Source of the DNA: Nematopogon swammerdamellus
Taxonomy: Eukaryota; Arthropoda; Insecta; Lepidoptera; Adelidae
Direction: 5' to 3'
NCBI GenBank assembly: GCA_946902875.1
Contig: OX336344.1
Span: 21,969,791-22,033,790, forward strand
DNA: 64,000 bases
Part shown: positions 47,811 to 59,129 of the stretch, in pieces
How positions within the stretch are numbered: the first letter of the stretch is position 1
Layout: every line of letters starts with the position of its first letter
The notes under the pieces: model-generated
Told to the model about the DNA's origin: nothing
Database searches by the model: none
Seen by the model: the letters and a program-made list of their open reading frames with translations, nothing else
Made by a program: the position numbers and the translations under genes

Positions 47811-48272
47811 TTTATCATGCCTATTTTGAGAGCATCATGTCATATGGCATTATGTTTTGGGGAAATGCAGCAGATTCAAATAGAATATTTTTATTACAGA
47901 AGAGGGCCTTGCGGTACATGTTAAATATGAAAACTAGAGATACTTATAGGACAGCGTTCGGCGAGATAGGAATCATGCATGACTTTACCAAGTGCATATG
48001 TTTACCAGAACATATGCTTTGCCAGAAAATACATTCACGATTGCTCTCTTAATTCCGACAATCATAACTATGATACACGGTGTAAGAATAATGTACAACT
48101 AATAAGACATAGATTAGATAAAACGTCAAAAAGCTTTATTTTTAATAGTGTTAGATTTTATAATAAACTGTCTTCTAACATTAAACAATTAGATGATAAT
48201 AATTTTAAACGACGGATTAAAATAATGTTAATTGAAAAGAGTTATTTTATTACACTATTAAGGATGCATTAA
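47811..48272 (+). pseudogene. LINE reverse-transcriptase C-terminal end
   Basis: HAYFESIMSYGIMFWGNAAD, IFLLQKRALRYMLNMKTRD, then after a frameshift NYDTRCKNNVQLIRHRLDK and SVRFYNKLSSNIKQL. The Y-G-I-x-F-W-G-N and Q-K-R-A-L-R motifs mark the RT connection/thumb region of Jockey/CR1-group LINEs. Confidence 0.7.
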
Positions 48273-48414
48273 CTGACCGTAATTTTATCTAAGAGTTTGA
48301 CTACTGTTTTCCCCACTTACAAATTTTGACAATTGGATACACTTTGTATCATTAGATTTTTAATATGACTTATTACATTTCTTTGTAATAAATGTAAACT
48401 ACTTGTTTTTATTT

Positions 48415-48690
48415 GACGTGATATATGAAGTATCAAAATTGACGTTGGTACTATACACCAGATACCTATAGGTAATTTAAATAGGCAGTGTGCTCATATT
48501 CTTGAGTATTCATGTTTATGCTGTAAATATAAATGTTCTTGTGAGCGGTAGTATGGGTTAATTATTGGAAATTACTTTAATATAATACTTATTTACTAAC
48601 AAAACATTGTGACTTGCAAAGTTTGTTTGTCAGTTCTTCTTCGCATTGAATTTATTTAGAACTGGCGGAATTTTCGACATGACCAAGCGT
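48415..48690 (-). repeat. Dispersed ~270-bp element, copy 2 (inverted)
   Basis: ACTATACACCAGATACCTAT, TTGTGACTTGCAAAGTTTG and GAACTGGCGGAATTTTCGAC are the inverse of 23835-24110. Confidence 0.65.
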
Positions 48691-48980
48691 TTGTTACCTA
48701 CCTATGGATGAAATTATACAATAAACAATAAGTATTGCCAGCCTAACGTTTTTAAGGCGCTTTCTAGAATTTTGCATTCGCACGGCTGTATTGATAATAT
48801 TTAAAAAAATATAATCGATACATTTTGTAGGTAGACGACGAAACATCTTATTAATTAATTACTTATAAATTAGATGTTAATTTATGTTTTTCTCGGATAC
48901 ATTAAAAAAAAGGTTATAACATTTTTGACAAAATTTTGATAAACAAGGTGGCAACACAAATCATTGTCGTCGTAGCCAAC
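48691..48980. other. No gene seen
   Basis: AT-rich stretch without recognisable elements. Confidence 0.3.
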
Positions 48981-48985
48981 CTTTG

Positions 48986-49372
48986 TTTTTTTTTATGGAA
49001 ACTGACGGTTGGCTACCTCACCTACTAACTCCGTGATGTCAGCCCATAACACCGGGTGAACTAGGGGCCATGTCAGTGCTTCCCTTCATTTCATGTCGGC
49101 TACACTGAACTAGACGGAAAACACAAACTATTTACATAGCCGTTTCGACCGACATTTCATTCAGTGCGGTGGTACCAACCCGGGCAGGTTGAACCCTACC
49201 ACCTAGTAAGGTAAGAAGGGAAGGGACCTACAGTTTAACGTGGAATCCGAACCACGGTCAGCCTCCAACGGTCGAGCGGTCACCCATCCAAATACTGACC
49301 GCACCCAGCGTTGCTTAACAATCAATAGCAACAGTCGACTGTCTGCATCACTGAGCTGTCGAAGCTGACAAT
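48986..49372 (-). mobile_element. SINE B
   Basis: Reverse copy from TTTTTTTTTATGGAAACTG to CATCACTGAGCTGTCGAAGC; tail, central domain, box B, 5S part and box A all present. Confidence 0.75.
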
Positions 49373-49499
49373 AGTAGCCTTGTAGTAATTTGTTGTAAAA
49401 TATATTCATTTGTTTTAGTTTTAAATAATACTTTTTTTTTATTTCTTCATTCATTTACCTTAATACCTTTATTACCTTATACTACTTACCTAAACTTAT

Positions 49500-49754
49500 T
49501 TACCTAGTAAGGTAAGAAGGGAGGGGAACTACAGTTTAACGTGGAATCCGAACCACGGTCAGCCTCCAACGGTCGAGCGGTCACCCGCCAGAGGAGAGAC
49601 TGACCGCACTCAGCATTGCTTAACAACAGTCGACTGACCGCACCATGAGCTACTGAGGCTGACGAATTTCCTTATCCCTTAGTCGACTTTTACGACATGC
49701 GACGGGGAGAGATGCAGTGGGGCTATTATTTTTAAGTACCGGCCCCACACGGTA
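49500..49754 (-). mobile_element. SINE B head half with A head
   Basis: AAGGTAAGAAGGGAGGGGAA, box B inverse, 5S inverse, box A inverse, then the A head ending GTACCGGCCCCACACGG. It is truncated in the central domain. Confidence 0.75.
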
Positions 49755-49820
49755 GAACGCACGGTTGTTGTCTTGCTTGTCATTATTTTGGTCGGTTCGT
49801 CAAAGAGTTTGCGATTTGCA

Positions 49821-49919
49821 ATGGATTTTGTAATGGAACTGCCGTCGCCTCCGCCGCCGCCGCCCCGCCGCCGTCCACGGGAAGGCGAGGCTCCAATGCG
49901 GCAGCTGGGAGAAGGGTAG
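49821..49919 (+). CDS. Candidate first coding exon, proline-rich, unidentified
   Basis: ATG in a good context (TTTGCAATGG) opens MDFVMELPSPPPPPPRRRP and REGEAPMRQLGEG. At the end, GAAGG/GTAGGT or GGGTAG/GTACCT could be a splice donor; without splicing a TAG follows. The high GC with proline codons is unlike the flanks. There is no similarity I recognise. It starts 67 bases after a SINE. Confidence 0.3.
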   Translation: MDFVMELPSPPPPPPRRRPREGEAPMRQLGEG

Positions 49920-50019
49920 GTACCTATGTAAATTTTTTCGTCAGTCTATTCACAAATTAAAATTTCCCGACATTTATACATCATTTGTACCAATTTTATT
50001 TTTTATTTATTTATTTTAT

Positions 50020-50390
50020 TTTTTTTTGTAATCCGGTATGGGTGGCTGAGTCAGAGGGGCCAAAGCGCATGCTCCGACCAGCCAATATCACCTCTGAGAA
50101 GATAGGTGACTGACTAGAGGAGAACACAACCGAGGCTGCTATGCGGCCATCTTACATCCAGTACGGTGGTACCAACCCAGTCGGCTACAATTTGAGCCTA
50201 CCACCTAGTAAGGGGCAAGAGAAGGGACCTACAGTTTTACACCGGTTCCGAACGGTGAAGCTGCAGGTGTAGTATGCACGTAATTTTTTTTTTCGTTAGA
50301 AAAAACTCATAGGTACACGCCGACCGGATTCGAACCGAGGACCTCTCGCATGAGGAGCCGATGCCCAAACCACTCGGCCACCCGCCGCTT
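50020..50390 (-). mobile_element. SINE C, full length with small deletion
   Basis: Tail TGTAATCCGGTATGGGTGGC, a deletion near 50108 (lost part of the GGTAGGTGCCATACCGGAGA stretch), central domain, and tRNA-Leu-like head ending GGCCACCCGCCGCTT. Confidence 0.8.
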
Positions 50391-51156
50391 ATAAACAGAA
50401 ACAGAATATCGACAGAAATCCTTTTTCTATACAGGTAGTCCTATACAGTCACTTGCCACATTATATATATAATAAAAATCATCGGGTTTTCTGATTTAAA
50501 AGAACTCGACGAAATATAAGTGAAATTTTATAAGTTCTACGGTCTTTGGATAAAGGCAACGACATACGTTACCCCTAGACTAGCGGATGAATCTCAGGCG
50601 AAATCTCCTGAGAACTCGCAGTGACAGTTGTCAAAAGTGTTTCAAGAATACGAAATGTTTGGCATCCCATTCAAAGTAACGGCGTACTACGTGGCTAAAT
50701 GTCAAATTCCATGACAGCCAGGTCCAGACTGCGTTCCGCGGATTTCAAGAATACGAATGTTTTGTCAGGCAGGAAAATCGTCAGTTTAGCGTGTAATTTC
50801 GCCTGAGAAGCCCCGGAGCGGAGTTGCCGAATAGACCTCCTGTGCCACTCGTAACCTAAATAGTGTCCCCTACATTACCTACATCGCGAGTCGGCGCGGG
50901 CGGCGGCGTAAGGTATGCTCACACTGGATGCGACTAGCTATGCGACAGCGAAATCTTTTTATAGGGGTCGCTCTAACTTCTTATAATATTATAATAATAC
51001 AAAATTTAATGATAATCATCCTATATCGGCTAGAATTTATAATATCAAGAACTTAATCAAGTAATTTAGTAATAAACAAATTTATTTATCTTAAAAAGGA
51101 CCGATTTGCATGCGTTTTTGTTTTAAAGTTTGAAATAAAAGTTAAATTACAAATTA
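50391..51156. other. No gene seen
   Basis: Unassigned. A few words (CAAGAATACGAA twice at 50642 and 50747) suggest decayed repeats. Confidence 0.3.
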
Positions 51157-51358
51157 CAAAAAACCTCCGACCCTCAAAAAGTCATAGATATTTCCGTTCA
51201 CTGACATAAAGGAGTCGGGGGACCGCTAAGTAAATCAAATATAAAAACTCAGATCTGCACGGGTATTTACCTACTTAGCGGTCCTCCGACTCCTTTAAGA
51301 TGCCTTTAAGTAAGTAAACGGAAATTATTTTTGACTTTTTAAGGGTCGGGTGTTTTTT
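51157..51358. mobile_element. Palindromic MITE
   Basis: AAAACCTCCGACCCTCAAAA mirrors TTAAGGGTCGGGTGTTTTTT. GGAGTCGGGGGACCGCTAAG mirrors CTTAGCGGTCCTCCGACTCC. Arms are about 80 bp with some mismatches, loop about 30. Confidence 0.75.
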
Positions 51359-51539
51359 ATTTCTTATTGATCTATCCTAAAAGCGTCGAAGTTGATGTGA
51401 TTATAGTGCAAACTCTAAATTAAACAAGAACTAATAAAATCCGGCAATAATGTGAGTTGGGCCCGCGCTAAAGATCCCAAATTGAATGAAAGAAAACAAT
51501 GTTTATTTTGCTAAATACACAAATATATCGTGTGGTCGT

Positions 51540-51850
51540 ACGGAACCGTCGTCGGTGCACGAGTCCCGCTCGCACTTGGCCGCTTTTTATCATCATTCAT
51601 ATCATAATACTTTCAAGTAAAGAGAGTGAGCTAGATAGAACGCTTAAAGAGATGAATTTTGACGTGGCACCAAGTTCACCCGGTGTAATGGGCTGACATC
51701 ACGGATGTTGTAGTTGATTTTGCCAACCGTGTCAGCTTACATAAAATTTTTTTTTTTCATACGACCGAATGTGCATGGGCGTCGTTAGACACCTTATGGG
51801 AATATGGGAAGCTCGATGTCACATGTCGCGCTTTCTATAAAAACTTTTTC
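51540..51850. mobile_element. Patchwork of repeat ends
   Basis: 51540-51590 TACGGAACCGTC...CGCTCGCACTTGGCCGC (dispersed end); 51657-51750 SINE B tail (GACGTGGCACCAAGTTCACC); 51763-51850 LINE tail (ATACGACCGAATGTGCATGG). Confidence 0.55.
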
Positions 51851-51989
51851 TTTTCAGATTGTCACAATAAATAGAAATATTGTGTCTTATATGTAGGTCC
51901 TCGATAGATTTAGTCAACTTTCAACATTCAAATCTGTGAGCGACCACCCTACGAACAATATTTCATATTTTATTATTTTTATTTTTTTT

Positions 51990-52590
51990 TATTGCTACCG
52001 TTCTGGTGGCTCTGTCCGAGGTCGCAACCTCAGGCGCAGCCAATTTCACCCCCGAGGAGGTGCCAGTCCGGCTTGGAGGTGGACTAATGTTGCTGGGGAA
52101 AGGCTATTAACCCGCGGTTTGAAGATCTGTGGATTGTAGGAGTGGGGGAAGATATTTCCTGGGAGCCCGTTCCACACCTTTGCAGTGCGGCACAAGAACG
52201 ATTTAGAGAATCGTGCAGTTCGAAGAACTCTTCTGTCGACTACAAACGGGTGTTCCGCGAGAGTATGGCGGGTTTGGCGAAGGCGAACAGGAGGAGGAGG
52301 GATAAGGGAAGCAAGTTCGTCAGAGCAGCGGCCATAGTAGTACCGATAAAACAGGCTCAATGACCCAACGAAACGTCTGTGCTTTAGAGGTTGAAGGTCC
52401 TTTGTGAGTACGGAGTCACCAATGAGGCGAATGGCTCGTCGCTGAATAGAATCCAAGGCTGAAAGAAGGTACTCAGGGGAACCCTCCCAAAGATGACTGC
52501 AATATTCCATCACCGGTCTTACTTGTGCTTTGTAGAGTGTAAGCAGTTGCACCGGCGTGAAAAATCGCCGACAGCAAACATGCAAACATT
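51990..52590 (-). pseudogene. CR1/Jockey-like LINE C-terminal ORF and 3' end
   Basis: Minus frame: FFTPVQLLTLYKAQVRPVME, YCSHLWEGSPEYLLSALDSI, QRRAIRLIGDSVLTKDL, LFYRYYYGRCSDELASLIPP, TAKVWNGLPGNIFPHSYN. This is the RT thumb and tail of CR1/Jockey-group LINEs, about 180 codons. The 3' end reaches poly-A (as TTTTATTTTTTTTTATTG) near 51990. Confidence 0.8.
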
Positions 52591-52944
52591 ATCTGCGACC
52601 AAAAAATCGCATTACTAAAAATCACACTTTTTTCCGCGCTGTGATAGTCGCGTCCCTTCCTGTTGTTAATATGGTCCGTTTGTAATTAAATTACACACTT
52701 TTAGGTTGCCTGTCGCCGTCGCTTGACGGATTAGACTCAGTAGGTATTATACGAGGTATTACGTACGTCTGTCTACCCACCTAGGTACCTGAATTACACC
52801 GGCTTCCTAGACGGTAGTACGGATTCTATATCTGACGGGCGAAATTGTATGTAAGCTTACTAACATCACGTGTATTCACTCATAGACGAAAGGAAACTTT
52901 ATACAGAATAGAGTACATTTTTTAAAGACTTGATGACGAAAAAA

Positions 52945-53930
52945 AAACTGCCAAGTGCGAGTCGGACGTGCGCATCGAGGTTTCCGCAGCACAAAAAAAA
53001 ACACGTTTCTTGTATGGAGACCCCCCTTAAGACGAGACGGAAGTTAACATTCTCCATACGAAATCGTATTTCAGCATTTATGTTTTCTCGCCCCCTAAAC
53101 CTCATCCGATTTTTAAAATTTAGAAGGAGATGTCCAATCTACGTCCCTTTTTGTATAGATGAAATTGTATAGTTATAACTACAACACCGGAGCGCAAAAA
53201 TTCTATTTCGAGCGAAAAAAAAATGGTTTTTTAATTTTTTGTTGCCATGAAGTTCATTAGGCTTTATTGAGTCATCACTTTAGATATTAAAAAAATTAAC
53301 GGAACGGAATGGAACGTAGACTCCATTGTCCTTATTACAATAAAAAAAGAATTGTAAAAATTTGATAAGGTTTAGGGGGTAAAAACATTAATGCCGAAAG
53401 AGGATTTTGTATGGAGAAAGTTAACTTCCGTCTCGTCTTAATTTTTTACTTTTTATATTTTTTATTATTTGTTGTTATATCCGCCATAAAATACAGATTC
53501 TGTGAAAATTTCAACCGGCTAGAAATTACGGTTCCAAAAATACATCATTAGAACAGATAGACAGACAGAAAGACAGACGGCGAAGGCTTAGTAGCCGTCT
53601 TCCAGGCTGATGCCTCATATTCTTCTCCTTATGTGCCTCGAATGCTTGAGGATACAGATCTTATAACGGAAATTTGAACCTTTGTTTTAAGCCATCCGAC
53701 GATATTATGTGAAAATTGTTTTTCCATTTTTAGGTTACCGTACCCCGTACGGAAGCCTGTTGCTAAGCATACGCCGTCTGTCTGTCTGTCCTACTGCTGT
53801 ATCTATGGAAACGTAATAGCTAGCCGGTTGAAATTATCACAGAATATGTTTTATTATGGCGGATGTAACACAAACAAATAGAAAAAGTAAAAAAATTAAG
53901 GGTGCCCCCATACAAGAAACGTGTTTTTCC
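52945..53930. repeat. Large imperfect inverted dispersed repeat
   Basis: AAGTGCGAGTCGGACGTGCG...GACGAGACGGAAGTTAAC at the left has its inverse near 53425 (GAAAGTTAACTTCCGTCTCG). CTGTGAAAATTTCAACCGGC (53500) has its inverse near 53835 (GCCGGTTGAAATTATCAC). CCATACAAGAAACGTGTTTT at 53910 mirrors 53005. These are composite remains of one common repeat family; no protein supported. Confidence 0.6.
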
Positions 53931-54248
53931 TCCCTCCCATACCTATTATAAGATTTAACGTCTGCCGTCTGTGTTTATCTATGTTCGCGTATAACTCAAG
54001 GACGGCTCAACCTATTGGCTTGTGGTTTATATTATATGTATTTTATATTTTTATATATTTTTGCCAATGTAATGCGACATATCTTCGCCAGATTATAGGC
54101 TATAAAGCATCACGCTGTTATTCATATCAGCTGAGCAGTGGGGTCGAAAGTGAACGCACTCGGAAAGAATATACGAATTCGGTTATAGCTTTCATGTGAT
54201 TTACTCGAAAACTGCTAAGCGATTTACATAGTAGAATTTTCACAGACT

Positions 54249-54285
54249 TTACCGTGAGCGGAGCCGCGGGCACAACTAGTGCTAA
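54249..54285 (+). repeat. Helitron-like 3' terminus
   Basis: GTGAGCGGAGCCGCGGGCAC followed by AACTAG and T matches the 22080-22108 end (GC hairpin then CTAG/T). Confidence 0.5.
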
Positions 54286-54574
54286 ATAAAAATAAATTGC
54301 AAGTGAGTCACAGTACCCTGCCACATCACGTACCACGCTCCTTCGATGGCCCTTTAGCCAGACTTCCGTTCCGTTACTTAAGCCGACAGATGGGGGGATC
54401 TATACGAAATCTCGACAGTTCTATATAGACTCTATACAGTGGCGCCCATACTTTTTTGTATGAAGATCTACCTACAAAACATTAAAGGTTGTGAGATCGA
54501 CACTTGTACCAACAGTTTTCGTTGTTCAATAATTTTCTAGTTATTTTTTTTAGACTAATTATAATAATAATTAG

Positions 54575-54720
54575 TAGCCACGGCCTGCACCCGCCGGAGT
54601 GCTTAGAGGTTTGTCTCCCGCCGCCGGCGGTATTACCGTTTTTATTTAATTTTTGTGTTAATTTTGTATATGTTTATTACTTTTTAGTATAATATAACTA
54701 TGTAAAATTAATACAAAATA
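54575..54720 (+). mobile_element. LINE 3' UTR fragment
   Basis: TAGCCACGGCCTGCACCCGC, CTCCCGCCGCCGGCGG, TTACCGTTTTTATTTAATTT, as at 10196-10400 in reverse. Confidence 0.6.
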
Positions 54721-55159
54721 AAAAAAATTAAATAAAGGATATAATATAGTAATTTAGAATATTTTATCTATTTTTTGTAATTTTAGGGCATATAAAACCA
54801 TAATCACCTACGTATTGCATCTAAATTAATTAAACAATTGTATAAATTCAACTGCATTGGGTGTAATTTATTCTTTTAATTAATGAAATTAAACCAATCT
54901 AGCTGGAATGGAATTATTATTCACATCCTTGAAAGCTATGTTCATTATATCCATCTCTTGATAAATGTAATAACTATTGCGGTCCTTGCGGAAGACGACA
55001 CAACCCGGTAAATGTTAGTCACATAAAATATTATGAATTCTTTGTTGTTTCCACTAGTCAATTTTTGCTCTATATATTTTCAGCGATCGACCTAAAAGAC
55101 TCTTGCGATCGATCCGTCGATCGCGATCGACTGTTTGGGCACCACTAAAGTAAGCGTAA
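54721..55159. other. No gene seen
   Basis: AT-rich sequence. 55090-55140 has a GATCGAC-rich run (TCGATCCGTCGATCGCGATC). Confidence 0.3.
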
Positions 55160-55559
55160 GCGACGGGTGGCCGAGTGGCATCGGCTTCTCATGCGAGAGG
55201 TCCGAAGTTCGAATCCGGTCGGCGTGTACCAATGAGTATTTTCTGACGAAAAAATTTACGTGCATACCTACACCTGCTGCTTCACCGTTCGGAACCGGTG
55301 TAAAACTGTAGGTCCCTTCCCTTGCCCTTTACTAGGTGGTAGGCTCAAATTGCAGCCGACTGGGTTGATACCACCGTACTGGATGTAAGATGGCCGCATA
55401 GCAGGCTCAGTCGTGTTCTCCTCTTGTCCAGTATAGCCAGCAATCCAGGGAAGTCCCCGGTATGGCACCTACCTTCTCGGAGGTGATATTGGCTCGTCAG
55501 AGCATGTGCTTTGGCCCCTCGTGACTTAGCCACACATCCGGATTACATTAAAAAAAAAA
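55160..55559 (+). mobile_element. SINE C, full length, sense orientation
   Basis: Head GCGACGGGTGGCCGAGTGGC, box B GTTCGAATCCGGTCGGCG, ACGAAAAAATTTACGTGC, AACGGTTCCGAACCGGTGTA-like palindrome, central domain, tail to GGATTACATTAAAAAAAA. Confidence 0.8.
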
Positions 55560-55661
55560 CCACTGATACAGAGCATCGTGTCAGGCACGCACCACGCATG
55601 TTGGTTGACAGGTCGTCGTTGGTCTATGGCATTTGCGACCACATTTAATTTCAGTTTATTT

Positions 55662-55972
55662 ATTGATGCATACATACCACACGCTCTATCCCAACAATCG
55701 GGGTGAGCAGAGTAATCGGTGTTGCGCTGCAAGTTGTCTTTTAAATTACAGCGCAACACCAACCACCACATTTAGCAAAGTATTAGGACAATATAACTAT
55801 CAAGCAGCAAGTAAGGCACGAAGACCCACCTGTTACAAGACTTGGTGGAAGGACCGTGTCAAGGTGAGAGGTGGCTGTCCTGTCGCCCTTATGCACAGCA
55901 TCTTGTCCTTATCCTTTAGTCGCCTTTTACGACATGCACAGGGAGAGATGCAGTGAGGCTATTATTTTTAAG
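55662..55972 (-). mobile_element. SINE A joined to a LINE tail
   Basis: CATACATACCACACGCTCTA, hairpin (GTTGCGCTGC/GCAGCGCAAC-like), body to CTATTATTTTTAAGTG; the last ~15 bases of the head are replaced by LINE sequence. Confidence 0.7.
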
Positions 55973-55973
55973 T

Positions 55974-56285
55974 GTGGAATGCACTCCCACCTGCATCCTT
56001 TCCTCTAATGTACAGTCAGCGATCCTTCAAACATAATGTGAAGATGTACCTAGCCGGCCGGCATGGTATTCGCTTCACCCGTAAATATAAGAGTAAATAC
56101 TCTTTTGCTACTACCTACTTTCATTCCACTATATTATCGAATCTCAAACATCCAAAGGTTGACTGTAAGAAATCTCTGTAAGGGATAAGTCCGTCTTTGC
56201 ACCTTATGTAAATTTTCCAATGTATTTGTTACTGTTTAATGTTTACTGGAGCAATAAAGAATTTTCTATCTATCTATCTATCTAA
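55974..56285 (+). pseudogene. CR1/Jockey-like LINE 3' end with (ATCT)n tail
   Basis: MWNALPPASFPLMYSQRSFK and HNVKMYLAGRHGI match the end at 33940-34050. AATAAAGAATTTTC and (ATCT)n close it. Confidence 0.7.
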
Positions 56286-56644
56286 ATATCCGAAAATATT
56301 TTTATCCATTGTCAAAACATCAATTTACAATAAAAAAATTACTATAAATAAAAAAAAAATACATACTATACTATACTAATCCACAAGTAAATAGAAATAG
56401 AGAAAGTGTATAGTAGACCTATGTATGGTGGTGATCCCGCGTAGTTAACGGTAACTGAATTGGATTTGCTCGCAATTTCCTGCATAACAACCTTCCTAGG
56501 GCTTCGGAAGGGCTGACTGGCGCGGCTTACTTACCTAAGGAACATTTTAAAATCGAGGACAGCTGCCTCCGCTTACAGGTTATCACGATGATCTTGGCAT
56601 GAGCCAACCAATAATAAAAAGTATATGACACAGGTTGGCGTATA

Positions 56645-56645
56645 T

Positions 56646-56674
<29 letters not shown>
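56645..56674 (+). repeat. Poly-G tract, about 27 bases
   Basis: An unbroken G run flanked by TATAT and TTATTTAA. It sits just before a palindromic MITE. Length may be unreliable in sequencing. Confidence 0.85.
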
Positions 56675-56676
<2 letters not shown>

Positions 56677-56691
56677 TTTAATATTAAATTA

Positions 56692-56910
56692 AAAATAGTT
56701 TCAAAAAACATTGCACCGACTTCAAAAAACAACTGAAAAGTGTTACATAATATTTTGAGTTGAAGGCGGTACAAAAGCACACATGAAAATTGATAGATGG
56801 ACCGCTTTTGGGCTTTTGTACCGCCTTAAACTCAAGGGTCCGAATATGAGTCAAAATATTATTTAACACTTTTCAGTTCTAGTTGTTTTTTCAAGTCGGT
56901 GCAATGTTTT
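56692..56910. mobile_element. Palindromic MITE
   Basis: AAAACATTGCACCGACTTCA (left) mirrors AAGTCGGTGCAATGTTTTTT (right). AACTGAAAAGTGTT and GCGGTACAAAAGC also pair. Arms about 90 bp; same style as 32541-32998. Confidence 0.75.
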
Positions 56911-57238
56911 TTTGAAAACACGATTTGATTAACTTCGCTCGATAGAAAATAATCATGAACATGCCTCTGAATTTAGTTATAAAAATATACGTTTTTATAA
57001 CAAAATTCACGTTGCCTTAAATACTTAAGGCAACGTGACCAAATCAAGGCGTTGGAAAAAATATATTTTATCTTCTCTAAATCGTAGCTTTATACTTTTT
57101 TGTTTCGATCCGTAGTTTTGGAAAAAAAGAATAAAAACCAAATTTTTGATTGATTGATTGTGTTGCATCCTACTCCAACCAGGGAAAGCGGGGCCTTGAA
57201 AGAAGAGTACGGGTGAATACGGGTTGACAGGGCCTTAA

Positions 57239-57553
57239 GTACCGTGTGGGGTCGCTACTTAAAAAGAATAGCCCCACCAATAGCATCTCTCCCCGTGGAT
57301 GTCATAAAAGACGACTAAGCGATAAGGACAAGGTGCCGTGCTAAAGTGCGAAAGGATAGCCACCTCTCACCTTGGCACGGTCCTTCCACCGAATCATGCA
57401 GCAGGTGGGTCTTCGTGCCTTACTTGCTGCTTGATAGTTATCTTGTCCTAATACATTGCTGAACGTGGTGGTCGGTGTTGTGCTTTTTTTACCGGTGTTC
57501 TTGCTGCTGCAGCACAACACGCTATTACTCTGACTACCCCGATTTTCGGAAAA
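57239..57553 (+). mobile_element. SINE A, sense
   Basis: TACCGTGTGGGGTCGCTACT head, GATAAGGACAAGGTGCCGTG, body, hairpin stem GTTGTGCTT...CAGCACAAC, end CCCCGATTTTCGGA. The (ATGT)n tail is lost to a SINE B poly-T at 57565. Confidence 0.75.
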
Positions 57554-57569
57554 CAACGTGTTTTTTTAA

Positions 57570-57895
57570 ATTTTTTTTATGGAAACTGACAAGGTTGGCT
57601 ACATTACCTACAACATCCGTGATGTCAGCCCATAGCACCGGGTGAACTTGGTGCCACGTCAGTGCTTCCCTTCGGTCGTGCCGGCTACACTGATCTGGAC
57701 AGAAAACACAAACTATTTACATAGCCGTTTCGACCGACCTTTCATTCAGTGCGGTGGTACCAACCCGGGAGGGTGAAACCCTACCAACTAGTAATAATAA
57801 GAGGGGCGTCATATCCCTTAGTCGCCTTTTACGACATACACGGGGAGAGATGCAGTGGGACTATTCTTTTAAAGTACCGGGCGCACACGGATTAT
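57570..57895 (-). mobile_element. SINE chimera (A head + B body), reverse
   Basis: GGAAACTGACAAGGTTGGCT tail, central domain (CTACCAACTAGTAATAATAA), then directly CATATCCCTTAGTCGCC and GTACCGGGCGCACACGG. Same head-body fusion without 5S as 34602 and 34979. Confidence 0.7.
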
Positions 57896-58039
57896 TATCG
57901 CGTGTCACCGTCTTAGCCGGTATTGCCACTACGTAACATAATGTGTGAATGACAAATCCAGCTTCATACTTGTTGAATTAGCGTTGGGTCAGAGTGCACT
58001 CTACCAGCCCAGCGTCTAGCTAGACCGAGCGAGGAAGTA

Positions 58040-58446
58040 AGCGGCGGGTGACCGAGTGGTTTGGGCATCGGGTTCTCATGCGAGAGGTCCGCGGTTCGAA
58101 TCCGTTCGGCGTGTACCAATGAGTTTTTTTCTGATGAAAAAATTTACGTGCTGCTTCACCGTTCGGAACCGGTGTAAAACTGTAGGTCCCTTCCCTTGCC
58201 CCTTACTAGGTGGTGGGCTCAAATTGTAGCCGACTGGGCTAGTACCACCATACTGGATGTAAGATTAAAAAAAAAAAGATGGCCGCATAGCAGCCTCGGC
58301 TGTGTTCTCCTCTAGTCCAGTATAGCCACCAATTCAGGGAAGTCTCCGGTATGGCACCTACCTTCTCAGGGGTGATATTGACTACCCGGAGCATGCGCTT
58401 TGGCCCCTCCGACTCAGCCACTCATACCGGATTACATAAAAAAAAA
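58040..58446 (+). mobile_element. SINE C, full length, sense
   Basis: Head AGCGGCGGGTGACCGAGTGG, box B GGTTCGAATCCGTTCGGCG, central domain, tail to GGATTACATAAAAAAAAA. An A-rich insertion (ATTAAAAAAAAAAAG) sits in the middle at 58264. Confidence 0.8.
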
Positions 58447-58465
58447 GTAAGGTCTGACATCACGT

Positions 58466-58530
58466 TGTTATGGGCTGACATCACGGATGTTGTAGGTGAT
58501 GTAGCCAACCGTGTCAGATTCCATAAAAAC
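58466..58530 (+). mobile_element. SINE B tail scrap
   Basis: TTATGGGCTGACATCACGGA to GTCAGATTCCATAAAAAC. Confidence 0.65.
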
Positions 58531-58767
58531 ATAAAATAAAATTTGCAGCAAAGTGATTACTTTGACAGGGTTCCAGTAATCTATTTTCACTTTTAGACAT
58601 GTACCTGCATACATACACATTACCTACTTGACCTCGCTTCCTCCCCGTCTCGCCGGTAGGCGATGCACTCTGACCCATTAATTCAACTTGCATTGAGCTG
58701 GATTTGTCATTCATCTCTTCATAAATTAGTTGTGTTATTCTAATATGAGGAACCCGAAATGGCTGGT

Positions 58768-59105
58768 GAGCCTCGGTAGCTCAGTGGTGCGGTCGGTCGA
58801 CTGTTGTTAAGCAAAGCTGAGCGCGGTCAGTACTTGGATGGGTACCGCCTGACCGTTGGAGGCTGACCGTGGTTCGAATTCCACGTTAAACTGTAGATAC
58901 CTTCCCTTCTTACCTTACTAGGTGGTAGGGTTTAACCCGCCCGGGTTAGTACCACCGCACTGAATGAAACGTCGTCGGTCGAAACGGCTATGTAAATAGT
59001 TTGTGTTTTCCGACCAGTTCAGTGTAGCCGGCACGATCAAAGGGGGAAGCATTGACATGGCACCTAGTTCACCCGGTGTTATGGGCTGACATCGCGGACG
59101 TTGTT
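58768..59105 (+). mobile_element. SINE B without A head
   Basis: It starts GTGAGCCTCGGTAGCTCAGT, 5S part TTAAGCAAAGCTGAGCGCGG and TCAGTACTTGGATGGGTACC, box B GTGGTTCGAATTCCACG, central domain, tail cut at CGCGGACGTTGTT. Confidence 0.8.
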
Positions 59106-59129
59106 CGGACGTTTCGCGCTGGCCGGCGA

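Noticed and set aside
55160..55235. tRNA-Leu/Ser gene
   Set aside because: It has boxes A and B, but the same head is always followed by the SINE C body and A-rich tail, so it is a SINE head and not a tRNA gene. Same for 37430, 50310 and 58040.
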